Assembly (NCBI GenBank): GCA_027186245.1
Contig: CP114495.1
Span: 5,347,001 to 5,411,000, forward strand
Source: Coriaria nepalensis
Taxonomy: Eukaryota > Streptophyta > Magnoliopsida > Cucurbitales > Coriariaceae
Direction: 5' to 3'
Length of the DNA: 64,000 bases
The notes under the pieces were generated by a model that made no database searches, had not been told where the DNA came from, and worked only from the letters and a program-made list of their open reading frames with translations. The translations under genes were made by a program, and so were the position numbers. Shown here piece after piece: positions 12,004-22,128 of the stretch (position 1 is its first letter; every line of letters starts with the position of its first letter).

Positions 12004-12759
12004 TGTTGATGTGAATTTTCATCCACTATGAAGGGCTCCTCCATCCACAGTGTGTGCACAGATCAATGCTTGCACTCACCAATACACTGCGGCTGGGGTG
12101 GTGGTCGGCCAATCCTACTCCGACGCTCTAATCCGTTCTCTAGAGAAATAATCAGAGAGTAAATAGTAGGAGGTGTTATTCTCTTAAGAAAAAAATGTAT
12201 TACCCTTTACTGTTATATTTTTTAGCTTCTCAGACAAGTTTAGGAGACCCTAAGCATCTTTACACGTGTCTTGTTCCCATTACTCTGTACTTTAATCACC
12301 TTTACTCCATAATGGATGTCAGCGCACCCAGTGTCTGATATAGTACAGATTTGCTCCCCACTCAGAGAGGTTTTAGCGTACAACGATGCCGCCTTAATTT
12401 GATGCATCCAGGACACCTCAACACCACCCCCATCTAACATGCCAGAGGCGTGTCGTCCACTCAGGTGTCAGTTACTTTCCACCTATCCACACCTTCGGCA
12501 TATCCTTGCTCAAGCCTAAGTTAAGCGAGAAAATACCTAGCTTAGTCTTAGGGTCGTCCAGTGTCCTCTTATCCCGCTCAACTATCATCATATTGATCGA
12601 TGCCCTCCTTTGCCATCCTTTTCCCTATCGGTCTTTAACCTCATCCATCATCTTTCCTTCCTACTTAATTAGATTGACCTTTGCTGACCTTGCCTCACCT
12701 CGGCTTCCTTTTTCAGCCGAGACTAAAGATTTGTGGTTATCTCGGTATCGGGCCCAACA
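12004..12759 (-). repeat. Right (5') LTR of the non-autonomous gypsy element
   Basis: It is 756 bp with TG...CA ends (TGTTGATGTGAA to GGGCCCAACA) and is homologous to 8456-9217. It borders the PBS-like sequence on its left. hAT-derived sequence resumes directly on its right. Confidence 0.8.
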
Positions 12760-13990
12760 ATGAGTATCTCTGTTAAAGATAAATTAGTTCTATATAATCA
12801 TCTCTTTGGTGTATATGACTCATTTTCTTTCCTATTATTGCTCCAACCATTATGGAAAAGTTCCGGTATCATTCAAATTATTGCAAATGTTGTTAGATTT
12901 ATCCAACTTTGTTTAGGTTTTATGTTGTGATGGTGTTGAGAACATCTAGCGTGTTTGATAAAGTGGGGAAAGAAAGAATCAATTTTCTAACCAATTTGAT
13001 GATAGTTTTATGTTGCTTCTATTTAGATTTGCATTTGATTACTTTCTTGAGTTGCTCTATTGATTGTTGATGCAGATTGTTTCTTTCTTATTGATTATTG
13101 ATTTGTTTAACAGATGAAAGATTTTTCGACCGGGTCATATCCGGGACTTGCAACGGACTCCTACTAGACCAGAAGATTTGATTTCAGCTAAATTGGATGA
13201 TAATGATACTAGTACTGAGTTGTTGTTAGATCCAAACAATGTCTTTTCGAATGATGATACTAGTTCTCTATTAGGTAGTGTAAGAGAGGAAGGAAATACA
13301 CTTACTGCTGGCACCGAGGGGCATAAGAGAGAAAGGGAATGTGTACCAGATGCAACACCAAGACGCATAGGTGCCCGACTTCAGTACCTCCCTTTCTCTT
13401 AAGGTAAAACTATTACCTGCAAGCATTATCCACATATCTATAAGTACAAGGGTAATAAGGATACAAGCACCTAGTTTATGAAAAAGTATATGGATAAGTG
13501 CCATGGACTAAAAACACTTAAAGAAAGCGAATGAAATTGTGTATATGTAATTGAATTTGAACTCAAAGTCAAATTTATAGCTAATTAACTTAAATGTTCA
13601 TTTATGACTTGTAAACTTTTATTTAGGCTTGATGCGGTTGCTTTCAAAGTAGTGATTGTGCGGTGGGTAATTACAACGGAGCAGTCCTTCCATACATTTG
13701 ACCACCCTACATTCCATGATATTTTCCACGTCATTGGTCCAAACATCGAGGTGCCATCATATTGTACAATTGCACGTGTTGTAGTGAAATTGTATGATGA
13801 AGAGAAAGCAAAGCTTAAGAAGGCTTTCCAAGAGTTTTATGGCCATATCTCTTTCACCATTGACACATGGACATCGATTCAAATCATGAATTACATGTGT
13901 CGATGCTCATTACATCGATGATAACTGGTGCATCCAAAAGAAGGTGATTAGTTTCAGCGCATCGATAACCACAAAGGTGATATGATTAGA
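12760..13990 (+). pseudogene. hAT transposase, N-terminal part, truncated
   Basis: An upstream intron-like leader ends in TTTAACAG before 13115. The frame 13148-13402 is an acidic hAT-type N-terminus. A BED-type zinc finger follows (TCKHYPHIYKYKG ... KYMDKCHGL, about 13410-13515), interrupted by a stop. The 13604-13921 frame matches the hAT core: AFKVVIVRWVITTEQSF, then EKAKLKKAFQE and the FTIDTWTS motif. DDNWCIQKKVI at about 13920 and, after a frameshift, NHKGDMI at about 13970 continue it. The C-terminal half, including the dimerisation region, is absent because chromovirus gag sequence begins at once at about 13990. Confidence 0.85.
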
Positions 13991-14519
13991 CAATAGCGTA
14001 ATTAGTGAATTCAACAATAGCATGCCTCATCTTTTTAATCTTAGAACAGTGATGACAATCAAACACCAACTCCATCTTCTTTTCCTACTCAAGATAAGCT
14101 TTGGGATCAATTTTCCCTTGGAAAGAAGGAATCTTCATCTTAATGCTACCCATATTATCGTCTTCTCGATTCTTAACTTCTCTAAATCACTCATATCTCC
14201 TAGGACTTCCCATTGAATTTCGATCATCTTCCTCTTCAAATCCAACCCCATTATATTCCTCACCTTCATCCCTCACTTCCCTAAGTTGAACTCTTTCCCC
14301 ATTATGTTGTTGTTCCTTATGAACATTCTCCATTTGATCCAACCGTTCGTGTATATGCTCCAACTCCCTCCGCATTATACGCCTCATCTCTCCCACTATA
14401 GCTTCAGTAAATAATGTTGGATCAGCCACTCTTACATCTCCTTCATGACTATTGTGAGATTTTTTTTCCCGCAAAATAAGGTTAGAAACAAAAAAATAAT
14501 AATGCAAGGGCCTTACCAC
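13991..14519 (-). pseudogene. Gypsy chromovirus gag, N-terminal part
   Basis: The minus-strand frame from 14519 starts with a coiled-coil-like acidic segment (RRELEHIHERLDQMENVHKE). Past a stop, about 14150-13991 reads as the typical gag core: KIPSFQGKIDPKAYLEWEKK, VFDCHHCSE, RHAIVEFTNYAIV. It breaks exactly where WWDQL would follow. Small indels are needed to keep one frame. The wording is that of CRM/Reina-like chromoviruses. The PBS and LTR lie upstream at 15009-15537. Confidence 0.75.
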
Positions 14520-15008
14520 ACTCCCTCATGTGTTTCACTCAAAGAATGATTCACTCAATTTCACTTGTGTTTCACTCAATATTCGGCTTTTACTCTCTAA
14601 TATTCTCACACTCTCTTGCCTTTTTCCACTCGTAAAATCCTCCTTTAATTCTTTTTAGAACTGAACAAACAATTACCAAATTTCAGCAACAATCCACCAA
14701 GACACATCAATGTTCTAGTTTGAATTTATAATGAAACTATGTTGACGTAGAGTTTTAGCATAAGCTATTGCAATTGAAACAATTAACAATCAGATCTTAA
14801 TCTAACAAGACTTCACAAACAATTTGTCCCCTTTTTGTTTTGGGAACTTTTGAATAAAGAACAGTAAGAACATGAATAGAAGAACTTAAAACTAAAATTT
14901 TTGTCTTTTTTTTTTTTTAAGATGATAACTGCTCTAATAAGAACAAATGAAATTAGGGATGCAAAATTCTGAAAAAATAAATAGACAAACCTGAGACTAA
15001 AACCAAAG
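14520..15008 (-). other. Untranslated leader of the chromovirus
   Basis: Non-coding, AT-rich sequence between the gag start and the PBS. It includes a T-run near 14910. No frame or motif is recognised. Confidence 0.4.
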
Positions 15009-15021
15009 CTCTAATACTAAA
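15009..15021 (-). other. Degenerate primer binding site (tRNA-Met type)
   Basis: The minus strand reads TTTAGTATTAGAGC directly after the LTR end. This is a close variant of TGGTATCAGAGC, the initiator tRNA-Met primer site of most plant LTR elements. Confidence 0.6.
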
Positions 15022-15537
15022 TGATATGAACCACGCCTAGAGATGACGAATTCGTGATTTAAGGATCTAGGATCATTCTACTCGGATTCGAATGGAATGT
15101 AGAAGACGTCACAATCCGGGATCGAATAACGGAATGATAAGTCGAGATGAACGCTACAAATAAGTCTGATAAGTTCAAAAATTTCTAGAAGAACTAAAGA
15201 GAATTTTCTCTCAATTATTTTATAACTGATTTGTCTCTACAAAAAAAAATCAGGCCTCTTTATATAGAAAAAGTTCCAGCAGTGAAAACACAACTTAAGC
15301 AATGTGAGATTTTTAGGAAACTAAGCAAACAACTAAATAAAGCCCAATAAGACTAAACAGACAATTAAATAAAGCCTAATTACCCCAATCTAATCAAACA
15401 ACCCAAAAAAAAACTCTATTCCCACGTGATTTAGAGACATTAAACTCAAATAAATACTTTAAAAGTAGTTAGAAGGTTTTATTCATCATTTGGGCTGATT
15501 CTAATGATATTGGCTCAAATCAGCCCGAAACTCTTCA
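15022..15537 (-). repeat. Chromovirus LTR (about 516 bp)
   Basis: On the plus strand it runs from TGATATGAACC to CGAAACTCTTCA (TG...CA). On the minus strand it holds a TATA box (CTATATAAAGAGGCC, near 15260) about 240 bases before the LTR end, as expected for a promoter. A PBS plus gag lie on one side and a pol tail on the other, so this single LTR serves both a left and a right internal region. Confidence 0.65.
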
Positions 15538-15579
15538 ATAAGCTCATTCCTTTATTATGGGCTTCTCCAAGGCTTGAAC

Positions 15580-15770
15580 TACTGAATACTATCTTTGAGA
15601 ATCATATTCACCACCTTCAATGGGCCTCTATGAATGGGCGTGAGCCCATGTTAGTTGAATCAGCCCATTAAGCGCTTCTTTGAATTTGTTCGCACGAGCA
15701 CTTGTAACGAGACCGACGGGAACTTGAATTGTGCCTGAATATGCATCAATTCATGTGCTAGGCTTGTCCT
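15580..15770 (-). pseudogene. Chromovirus pol C-terminal tail
   Basis: The minus-strand translation gives IDAYSGTIQVPVGLVTSARA and NKFKEALNGLIQ, then RPIEGGEYDSQR and VVQALEKPI. That is close to the TRARAKKFKEALNGLIQ(x)IW tail I associate with the end of plant gypsy polyproteins next to the 3' LTR. Stops interrupt it. It is followed (leftwards) by the LTR. Assignment to pol and not gag is from memory of the family and is uncertain. Confidence 0.5.
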
Positions 15771-15795
15771 CATCAATAACTGAAGCTATGCTCAC

Positions 15796-16443
15796 AGGAA
15801 ATCCATTATGCTGGTTGCTCCGCAAAATAGAAACCATGTCTGGAACTTTAACCACACGGGCAAAGGAGACCACCTTCAACAGTAGAAATTAGGGTCAAAA
15901 TTGAGTTTATTATTAAATCGAATGAAAGATACAACTCCTAGATTATCCATATGCATACTCTAGGTCCAATAACAATAAGCCATACATGCAAGAAAAGTAA
16001 AAAAATAAAAATCCTTTTCAGTCTATATCCTATATATTTTCCTCTGTGAAGAGCTACACGAAACATTTATCTACCACGGGGTTAACACAAGATGTTGCCT
16101 TGTACAAAATGGCAATAAAAAGAGAATTCAAGTATTCCAAGGGAATTCACCCTTTTTCCATAGGCCTCCTTTGCTGCTATTTTTCGCATCTCGTACTTTG
16201 GCCATGATTCCAATAAGGGAATACTCCTCAATTGTGCCTGCTCTTCATATAGGCCTTCATTAAAAGCACCACCTACTGCCTGTAAAAATGAAAGATTTAG
16301 GACTTTTCCTTAAGCGTCTATAAACACTGAAATATTTGAAAGAGGTAAGAGTATACCTTCGATATGAGAAGAATAATCATTATAAGAGGTAAGAGCTTGA
16401 AGTTATTAGTGATTTCAACCATGATGACACAAAGTGAGAAAGT
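15796..16443 (-). pseudogene. CLCD: CLC-d chloride channel gene fragment, three exons
   Basis: Three minus-strand exons join in frame with GT-AG introns. 16357-16443 gives TFSLCVIMVEITNNFKLLPL followed by IMIILLISK (last membrane helix). 16151-16279 gives AVGGAFNEGLYEEQAQLRSI, PLLESWPKYEMRKIAAKEAY and GKR. 15796-15873 gives VVSFARVVKVPDMVSILRSN then QHNGFP (start of the first CBS domain). Lengths are 87, 129 and 78 nt, all phase 0; introns are 77 and 277 nt. The order and wording match plant CLC-d, a trans-Golgi anion/proton antiporter. No stop occurs in the exons. About 98 of roughly 780 residues are present; the pore region and the CBS ends are missing. Retained introns exclude retroposition. 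Chromovirus sequence starts right after the last donor. Confidence 0.85.
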
Positions 16444-16894
16444 CTGATAAGACTCGGTCTAGATAAATACGAATAGGGCAAAACTTTATTCTTCGATAAT
16501 CGAACAATCAAACTAATATAGGATGACCTACGATTCGAGAGGTAGGCCTTCTCTCCCTAAGAGTCCTTACTCTTTAAAATTCTCAATACCTAACCCTAAC
16601 CCTTCAACTGCTTATTATCCTTCTACAAACAATTACCAAAATACCCCTCATAACAATAATACTAATACTAATACTAATATAGTAAGACTAATACTAATAA
16701 TAATTATGTTATGCTAGACTTTTTTCTCCTAACATAAATATAAATAATTGGTGGTCTAACAAAGTCATTCACATAGAACCTCCTAGAAAAGAAGCAACCC
16801 CCAAAAGAGCATATCTAGGGAAAAAAAATTAAAAAAAATAAATTTACAAAGATTAATAAAAAATTTACAAAAATGAAAAAAAAAAAATGAGCAT
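16444..16894. other. Unassigned sequence with a short ACTAAT-type microsatellite
   Basis: An array of (AATACT)n/(ACTAAT)n lies at 16655-16705. A-runs lie near 16825-16885. I see no further CLC-d exon and no transposon domain here. Confidence 0.45.
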
Positions 16895-17144
16895 AATAGA
16901 TTTTGTTCCATATTTCATTCTTTTGAACTTGTTCTTGAAATAAAGATTAATATATAAGTTTAGGCCATAACTACTTAGAAAAAACTTTGCTCGGAAAACT
17001 ATTGATAGCCCTGTAAGGTTTTGACTTATATCATTGCTTCTGTAATGTGGATATCTTACTTTTACTACAACTTAACATATCTTGTACAAAACTCAGAGTA
17101 CTAAATTAATCTGACTAGAGGAAGTAGTTAAAATGGATATTACG
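16895..17144 (-). repeat. 3' LTR fragment of the long-LTR chromovirus
   Basis: About 250 bp align with 24675-24940, for example CCATAACTACTTAGAAA, GCTCGGAAAACTATTG/GCTTGGAATACTATTG, TATATC(A/T)TTGCTT and ACTAAATTAAT. This corresponds to the start of the LTR as read on the minus strand. The other roughly 2.9 kb of this LTR are missing, so the copy is truncated on its left. Confidence 0.75.
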
Positions 17145-17158
17145 ATTTCCTTCCCGCT
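17145..17158 (-). other. Polypurine tract of the long-LTR chromovirus
   Basis: On the minus strand AGCGGGAAGGAAAT lies directly before the LTR. This confirms that the truncated copy is the 3' LTR. Confidence 0.65.
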
Positions 17159-17299
17159 TATAAAAATTTCATCCTCAAAACTGAAAATAACTCTGAGAAT
17201 GTAGCTCTCATATTTTCTTCTTTCTCCTAGGTGGCTTTTTGATTTTCTAACTCTTCCACAAAACTTTCACTAAATGAATAGTCTTATTCCTTAGTAGTT

Positions 17300-20200
17300 T
17301 ATCCCTTCTATCTATTATTTTTCACCAATTTTTCTTCATACGACAAGTCAGTTCTAATTACCACCGGTTTATGTTGTAATACATGAGAAGGATCTATGAC
17401 ATATTTCTTCAATATTGATACATCAAATATGTCATGCGCTTCTGATAAATTTGGTGGTAATGGTAACCCATATGCAACTTTGCCTATTCTCTTCAATATC
17501 TCAAAAGATCCAATGTAGCGAGGACTCTATTTTCATTTCTTCCCAAATCGCATTATACCTTTTACTAGTGCCTCCTTTAGAAATACTAGATCACCAACTT
17601 TAAATTCCAGTGGCCTTCTCCTTTGGTATGTATAGCTCTTTTGGCAACTTTGTGGTATTTTCGACCTTTGTTGAATCTTTTTAATTGCTTCCTTTGTAAC
17701 AGTGAAAAAGTCTAGGACTAGTAGTCTCATCTCTCCTACTTCATGCTAGTGTACTAGAGATTTGCACTTTCTTCCATGTAGGGCCTCAGTCACTCCTACC
17801 ATAGCCTAATAGTTGTTGTTATAGGAGAATTATATTAATGACAAGAATTTACTCTATGAGTTTTGAAAATCTATCACATAGGCTCATAACATATCCTCTA
17901 AAGTCTAGATGGTTCTTTCTGTGTGACCATCAATTTGAGGCTGAAAAGTTGTAAAAAATTTCAACTTTGTTCCCATTGCGCTATGTAAACTTTTCTAGAA
18001 GACTATTGTAAATATTGAGTCTCAATTTGAAATGATAGAGATTAGTACTGCATGTAAGCTCATTATCTCTTGAATATAAAGTTTTGCAAGTTGCTATAAG
18101 CTATATGTGACTTTGACGAGTAAGAAATAGGCCGATTTTATGAGTCGATCTATCACGACCTAAATTGAGTCATAACCTTTTGTAGTTCTTGGTAATCCGA
18201 CCACAACATCCGTGGCTATTTGCTCTCATTCATTTAGGGATTTCAATTAGTTCCAACTCTGCTGCAGGTCTCTAGTGCTCATCTTTGATTCTTTGACAAG
18301 TTAAGCACCTTTTTACAAAATTCACCACGTCATTTTCATTCCTGGACACCAAAAATGCTTTTTTATATCTCTGTACATTTTTGTAGCGCTTGGATGTACC
18401 GAGTATGGCTTATTGTGGCTTTTTTAGTTAATATTAAATTCTTCACTTATTCATTATTGGAAATGTAGAATCTTCCTTTAAAACTAAGGATCCCATCCAT
18501 AGAAATTTCAAATTTTGACTATCCTTCTTCTACATCTTGTTTTATTCTTTTTATCCCAACATCTAACTCCTGCGCACTTTTAACATTTTCAAGTATAGCT
18601 GGTTGAATGGTCAAAGCTAATAATTGCCTTGCTACCAACTCTATTTTCACCCCACACACTTCATTTGGTAGCAGTTCTGGTAATATATGTAGTGCAGCAA
18701 GGCAAATAGAAGACTTCTGATTTAAAGCATCTGCTACTTTATTTACCTTCCCTGGATGATAACGTATTTCACCGTCATAATCTTTTACAAGTTTGAATTA
18801 TTGTCTCTATCTCATATTAAGTTCTTAATGTGTAAAGAAATATTTTAAACTCTTATAGTTTGTGTAAATTTTGCATCGTACCCCAAAAAGATAATGTCTC
18901 CAACCCTTTAGAGCAAATAAAACTACAACTAGTTCCAGATTATGAGTTGAGTAGTTCTTTTCATAATCCTTAAGTTAATGAGAAGCATAGGCAATCCAAT
19001 GCATGTTCTACATCAATACTTCTCCCAATCCTTATTTAGATGTATCATTGTACATTACAAATCCATTTTCACCTTCTGGAATCGTAAGAATATAAGCACT
19101 AGTTAGCTTTTCTTTTAGCTCTTGAAAACATTTCTCATAATCTTCTGTCCACTCAAATTTTTGACTTTTGCGAGTAAGTCTAGTGAGTGGTGCGGCAATC
19201 TTAGAAAGTCCTTCCATAAATTGTCTGCAATAGCCATCCAATCCTAAGAAACTTTGCACCTTTAAGACGTTCTTTGTGCTAGGCCAATTACTTACTGCTT
19301 CTACTTTGGATGGATCTATAGAGATTCTATCTTTAGAAACCACATGCCCTTGGAAAGCAACCCGATCAAATAAAAATTCACACTCCTTAAAATTGGCAAA
19401 AAGTTTAATGATTTCTCAGTGTTTGTAACACCATTTCCAAATGTTATGCATGCTCCACTTTAGACTTTGAGTAGACAAGCATGTCATCAATAAAGACAAT
19501 AACAAATTTGTCTACATACTCTTTAAACACCCAATTCATTAAATCCATAAAGGCGGCTGGGGCATTGGTTAGACCTAACGGCATCACTAGGAATTCATAA
19601 TGCCCATAGTACGTCTGAAAAGCCATTTTTGACATATCCCTTCCTCGGATCTTTAATTGGTGATATCCAGATCTCAAATCAATATTGAAAAATACGGGTG
19701 CTCCTTATAATTGATTGAACAAATCATCTATCATTGGAAAATGATATTTGTTCTTTATGGTTACTTTATTAAGCTCCATGTAGTGGATGCACATCCTCAT
19801 CGACCTATATTTTTTCTTCACAAATAACAAGCTCCACAAGGTTAGAAACTAGGACATATCTGTCCTTTGTCCAGTAATTCTTGTAGTTGTACCTTAAGTT
19901 CTTTCAATTCTGCTGGTGCCATCTGGTATGGAGCTTTTGAGATTGGTGCAGTTCCTAGTACCAAGTCTATTTGAACTCAATCTCACGATCTGGAGGATGT
20001 TCTAGTAATTTCTCAGGAAAAACTTGAAGAAAGTTACAAATTACAAGGACATCTTCAGGCTTTAGTTGTTTTTCCTTGGCAGTATCTACAATACTAGTAA
20101 GGTACCTGATACAAACACTCTTTAGTAGCCTAATTACTTTAATAGCTTACTTAATTGGAATTTGCCTCCTCTTCAAATTACCGGTAAATTCAAATTTTTC

Positions 20201-20600
20201 TTCTCCTAGTAAGTTAAATACTACTTTCTTCTTTCAACAATCTATTGTGGCATCATATTTTGAGAGCCGGTCCATCCTTAATATGACATCCAAATCTTCC
20301 ATGTCTAACATTACAAGATTCACAACTAACTCCCTATCACCTAGTTTCAAAGGTACAGTTTGCAACCAGTAAGTCAAAATTAATATCTCCCCTGAAGGTA
20401 GCTTTGTACTGAATATTTCAACTAGTTGGTCTAAGGGGTGTTCAATTTTAAACAAATTTTGATGAAACAAAAGAACATGTTGCACCTGAGTTTATCAAAA
20501 CTAATGCAGGAATACTAGCAAGGTGAATCTGACCTGATATCATTGTAGATGGACTTGCTTATGCATCATCTTAAGTGCTATTGGATTTCACTTGTTGCCC
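17300..20600 (-). pseudogene. Ty3/gypsy chromovirus pol: protease, RT, RNase H, integrase
   Basis: Read right to left. Protease lies at about 20230-20510 (VLINSGATCSFVS, then GDRELVVNLVMLDMEDLDVI and LRMD). RT lies at about 19440-19990 ([34 protein letters not shown]). RNase H lies at about 18790-19340 (FLGLDGYCRQFMEGLSKIA, PLTRL). Integrase lies at about 17500-18720, with FQPQIDGHTERTI near 17940. The C-terminal part holds FKVGDLVFLK and IGKVAYGLPLPPNL ... HDIFDVSILKKYV at 17310-17500. The order PR-RT-RH-INT is gypsy; the wording is that of long-LTR Tekay/Del-like chromoviruses. The protease active-site Asp reads Asn. Many stops and frameshifts are present, so it is non-functional. Confidence 0.92.
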
Positions 20601-21610
20601 TTCACTCTTCTTCAGGTTGGTGCAATTTTTAGCTATGTGTTCTTGTTTTCCACAATTATAACACCCCACGATCCTAGCTTTACATTCTCCGATATGATTC
20701 CTACCACACTTGTTACATTGACTAAATGATCTTCCTTGAAATTGCGAGCCTTGAACCCTCCTCCTTTTATTATGCCCTCCACTTTGTTTCGGTTTCAGTT
20801 CTTGAAACCATTTTGATTTGCATTTCCATTCCTTTTTCTGTTATTCCATTTGAATTAAATCTAAATTGTTCTCCTTGGAATGTTGGTGTAGAGGAGTGGG
20901 CATTACTGGGCACTCCAGAAATAGGTTTATCTTTATTCTCCTTTTCTATAAGTTCCTTCTTTTCTTGTTCTTGCATCATCCTTGCCCGACCAATTCTCAA
21001 AGCTTTATCAACCACCTTTGAAAAAGGTGCATCATCCAGGTCTGCTACTTCTAAATCCTTACGAGTGTTAGGATTATGAGCTTTCTTAAAATGCATCACT
21101 TGATCTCTCTTGCATATCTCCTTCCTCTTCTCTTTATTTTCTTTGTCCTACTGCGCACTTTATCTCTCTTGCATATCTCCTTCCTCTTCTCTCTATTTTC
21201 TTTGTCCTACTGCGCACTTTATCTCTGTTGCATGCTTCTTTTATGCCAAAATAACGGTATGTGGGGACTACTCACATAGTTTCTATTGAACACATACTGA
21301 GGATACATTAATCTACACCTTTCCATTTTATTCTTATCTATAGGCAATGCCAAGTCATTATAATAATATCTAAACACCATCTACGTTAAAGTTGTTCTAG
21401 TGAAAAAATCTCTCATCCGTTCATTTTTATGCCTCCTAATAGGGGTCCATTTCCATTTCCCTTTTCGGTTTTTATTTTTCCTTCACATACGTCTCTCTGA
21501 GGATTACAAATGTCCTTAACCAGTGGACCATTGGTACAAACTCTAGCGGCTTCATTAAGGGTAAATGCTCTCATCCTATCAAACCATCCATATACCATAT
21601 TACCAATTTA
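20601..21610 (-). pseudogene. Chromovirus gag with zinc knuckles
   Basis: The frame 20770-21099 holds NPNTRKDLEVADLDD and the linker. Then 20720-20630 reads CNKCGRNHIGEC and CYNCGKQEHIAKNC, a CX3H variant and a canonical CX2CX4HX4C knuckle that bind nucleic acid in the capsid. The N-terminal part (21413-21598) has WFDRMRAFTLNEAARV. A 59 bp tandem duplication (21104-21225) and frameshifts break it. Confidence 0.8.
21104..21225. repeat. 59 bp tandem duplication inside gag
   Basis: TGCATATCTCCTTCCTCTTC begins at 21111 and again at 21170. The units match almost perfectly through CTACTGCGCACTTTATCTCT. A third partial unit starts near 21222. It probably arose after the element died, because 59 is not a multiple of 3. 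Confidence 0.9.
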
Positions 21611-21777
21611 TCGATATCTCAATAAGGTAATTCAATATTTCTAACTATATTTACCTTTTATCAAAAATTATATAATAACTATAACTTTGAAATTAGAAAA
21701 ATTACAGTGAATGAAGTGATGACCTGAGTGTCTTGTACATAAGTGATTTCTCCATAGAAACATTTAAACCTTTGGTC

Positions 21778-21789
21778 TGATACTAACTT
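21778..21789 (-). other. Primer binding site (tRNA-Met type)
   Basis: The minus strand reads AGTTAGTATCAGACC just after the LTR end GCGTTACA. It resembles TTGGTATCAGAGC. Confidence 0.6.
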
Positions 21790-22012
21790 TGTAACGCCCT
21801 CTTACTGGCTATATAATTTACTAAAGATACTTTAACTAAAATAATTAGCTTTACTATATAGCTAGTAGGAGTGTTACTATTCTACTTGAAAACCTTTTTA
21901 TGAAAATACAGAATAATTTAAACTTTCTTAAAATCTCTATCTAATCATAATCCACATAACTAAAATATAGAAATATTGTACTATATATTTATATGAGCAA
22001 ATATCCATGTAC

Positions 22013-22128
22013 TCATTCCAAAATACTATTGACAAAAGACCACATAAGTTGAAAAGCTTCTCAAAAGTATTCATTCCAAAATACTATTGACAAAAGACCA
22101 CATAAGTTGACAAGCTTCTCAAAAGTAT
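22013..22128. repeat. 58 bp tandem duplication in the LTR
   Basis: TCATTCCAAAATACTATTGA starts at 22013 and at 22071. The two copies differ at about one position (GAAAAGC versus GACAAGC), so the duplication is young relative to the element's decay. Confidence 0.92.

Larger units (their letters stand above)
8456..12759 (-). mobile_element. Non-autonomous Ty3/gypsy-like LTR element, minus strand
   Basis: Two diverged LTRs (8456-9217 and 12004-12759) flank about 2.8 kb that has no gag or pol frame. A PBS-like sequence next to the right LTR sets the orientation: the right copy is the 5' LTR. On the minus strand the left copy has a TATA motif (GAGGTATAAAAGCC) and a GAGCGTCG(A/G)AG motif ahead of GGCCGACCACCACCC, as in many plant gypsy LTRs. 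The interior holds three separate tandem-repeat blocks instead of genes. Flanking sequence on both sides belongs to a hAT element. Candidate target duplications (ATGAT/ATGAG) are imperfect. Confidence 0.8.

Noticed and set aside
12240..12440. 66-codon minus-strand frame in the gypsy LTR, and plus-strand frames at 8902-9224 and 12506-12763
   Set aside because: They lie inside LTRs, are not conserved between the two LTR copies, and the copies differ by indels that shift the frames.
16590..16615. Telomere-like CCTAACCCTAACCC
   Set aside because: Only about two units; far too short for an interstitial telomeric array.
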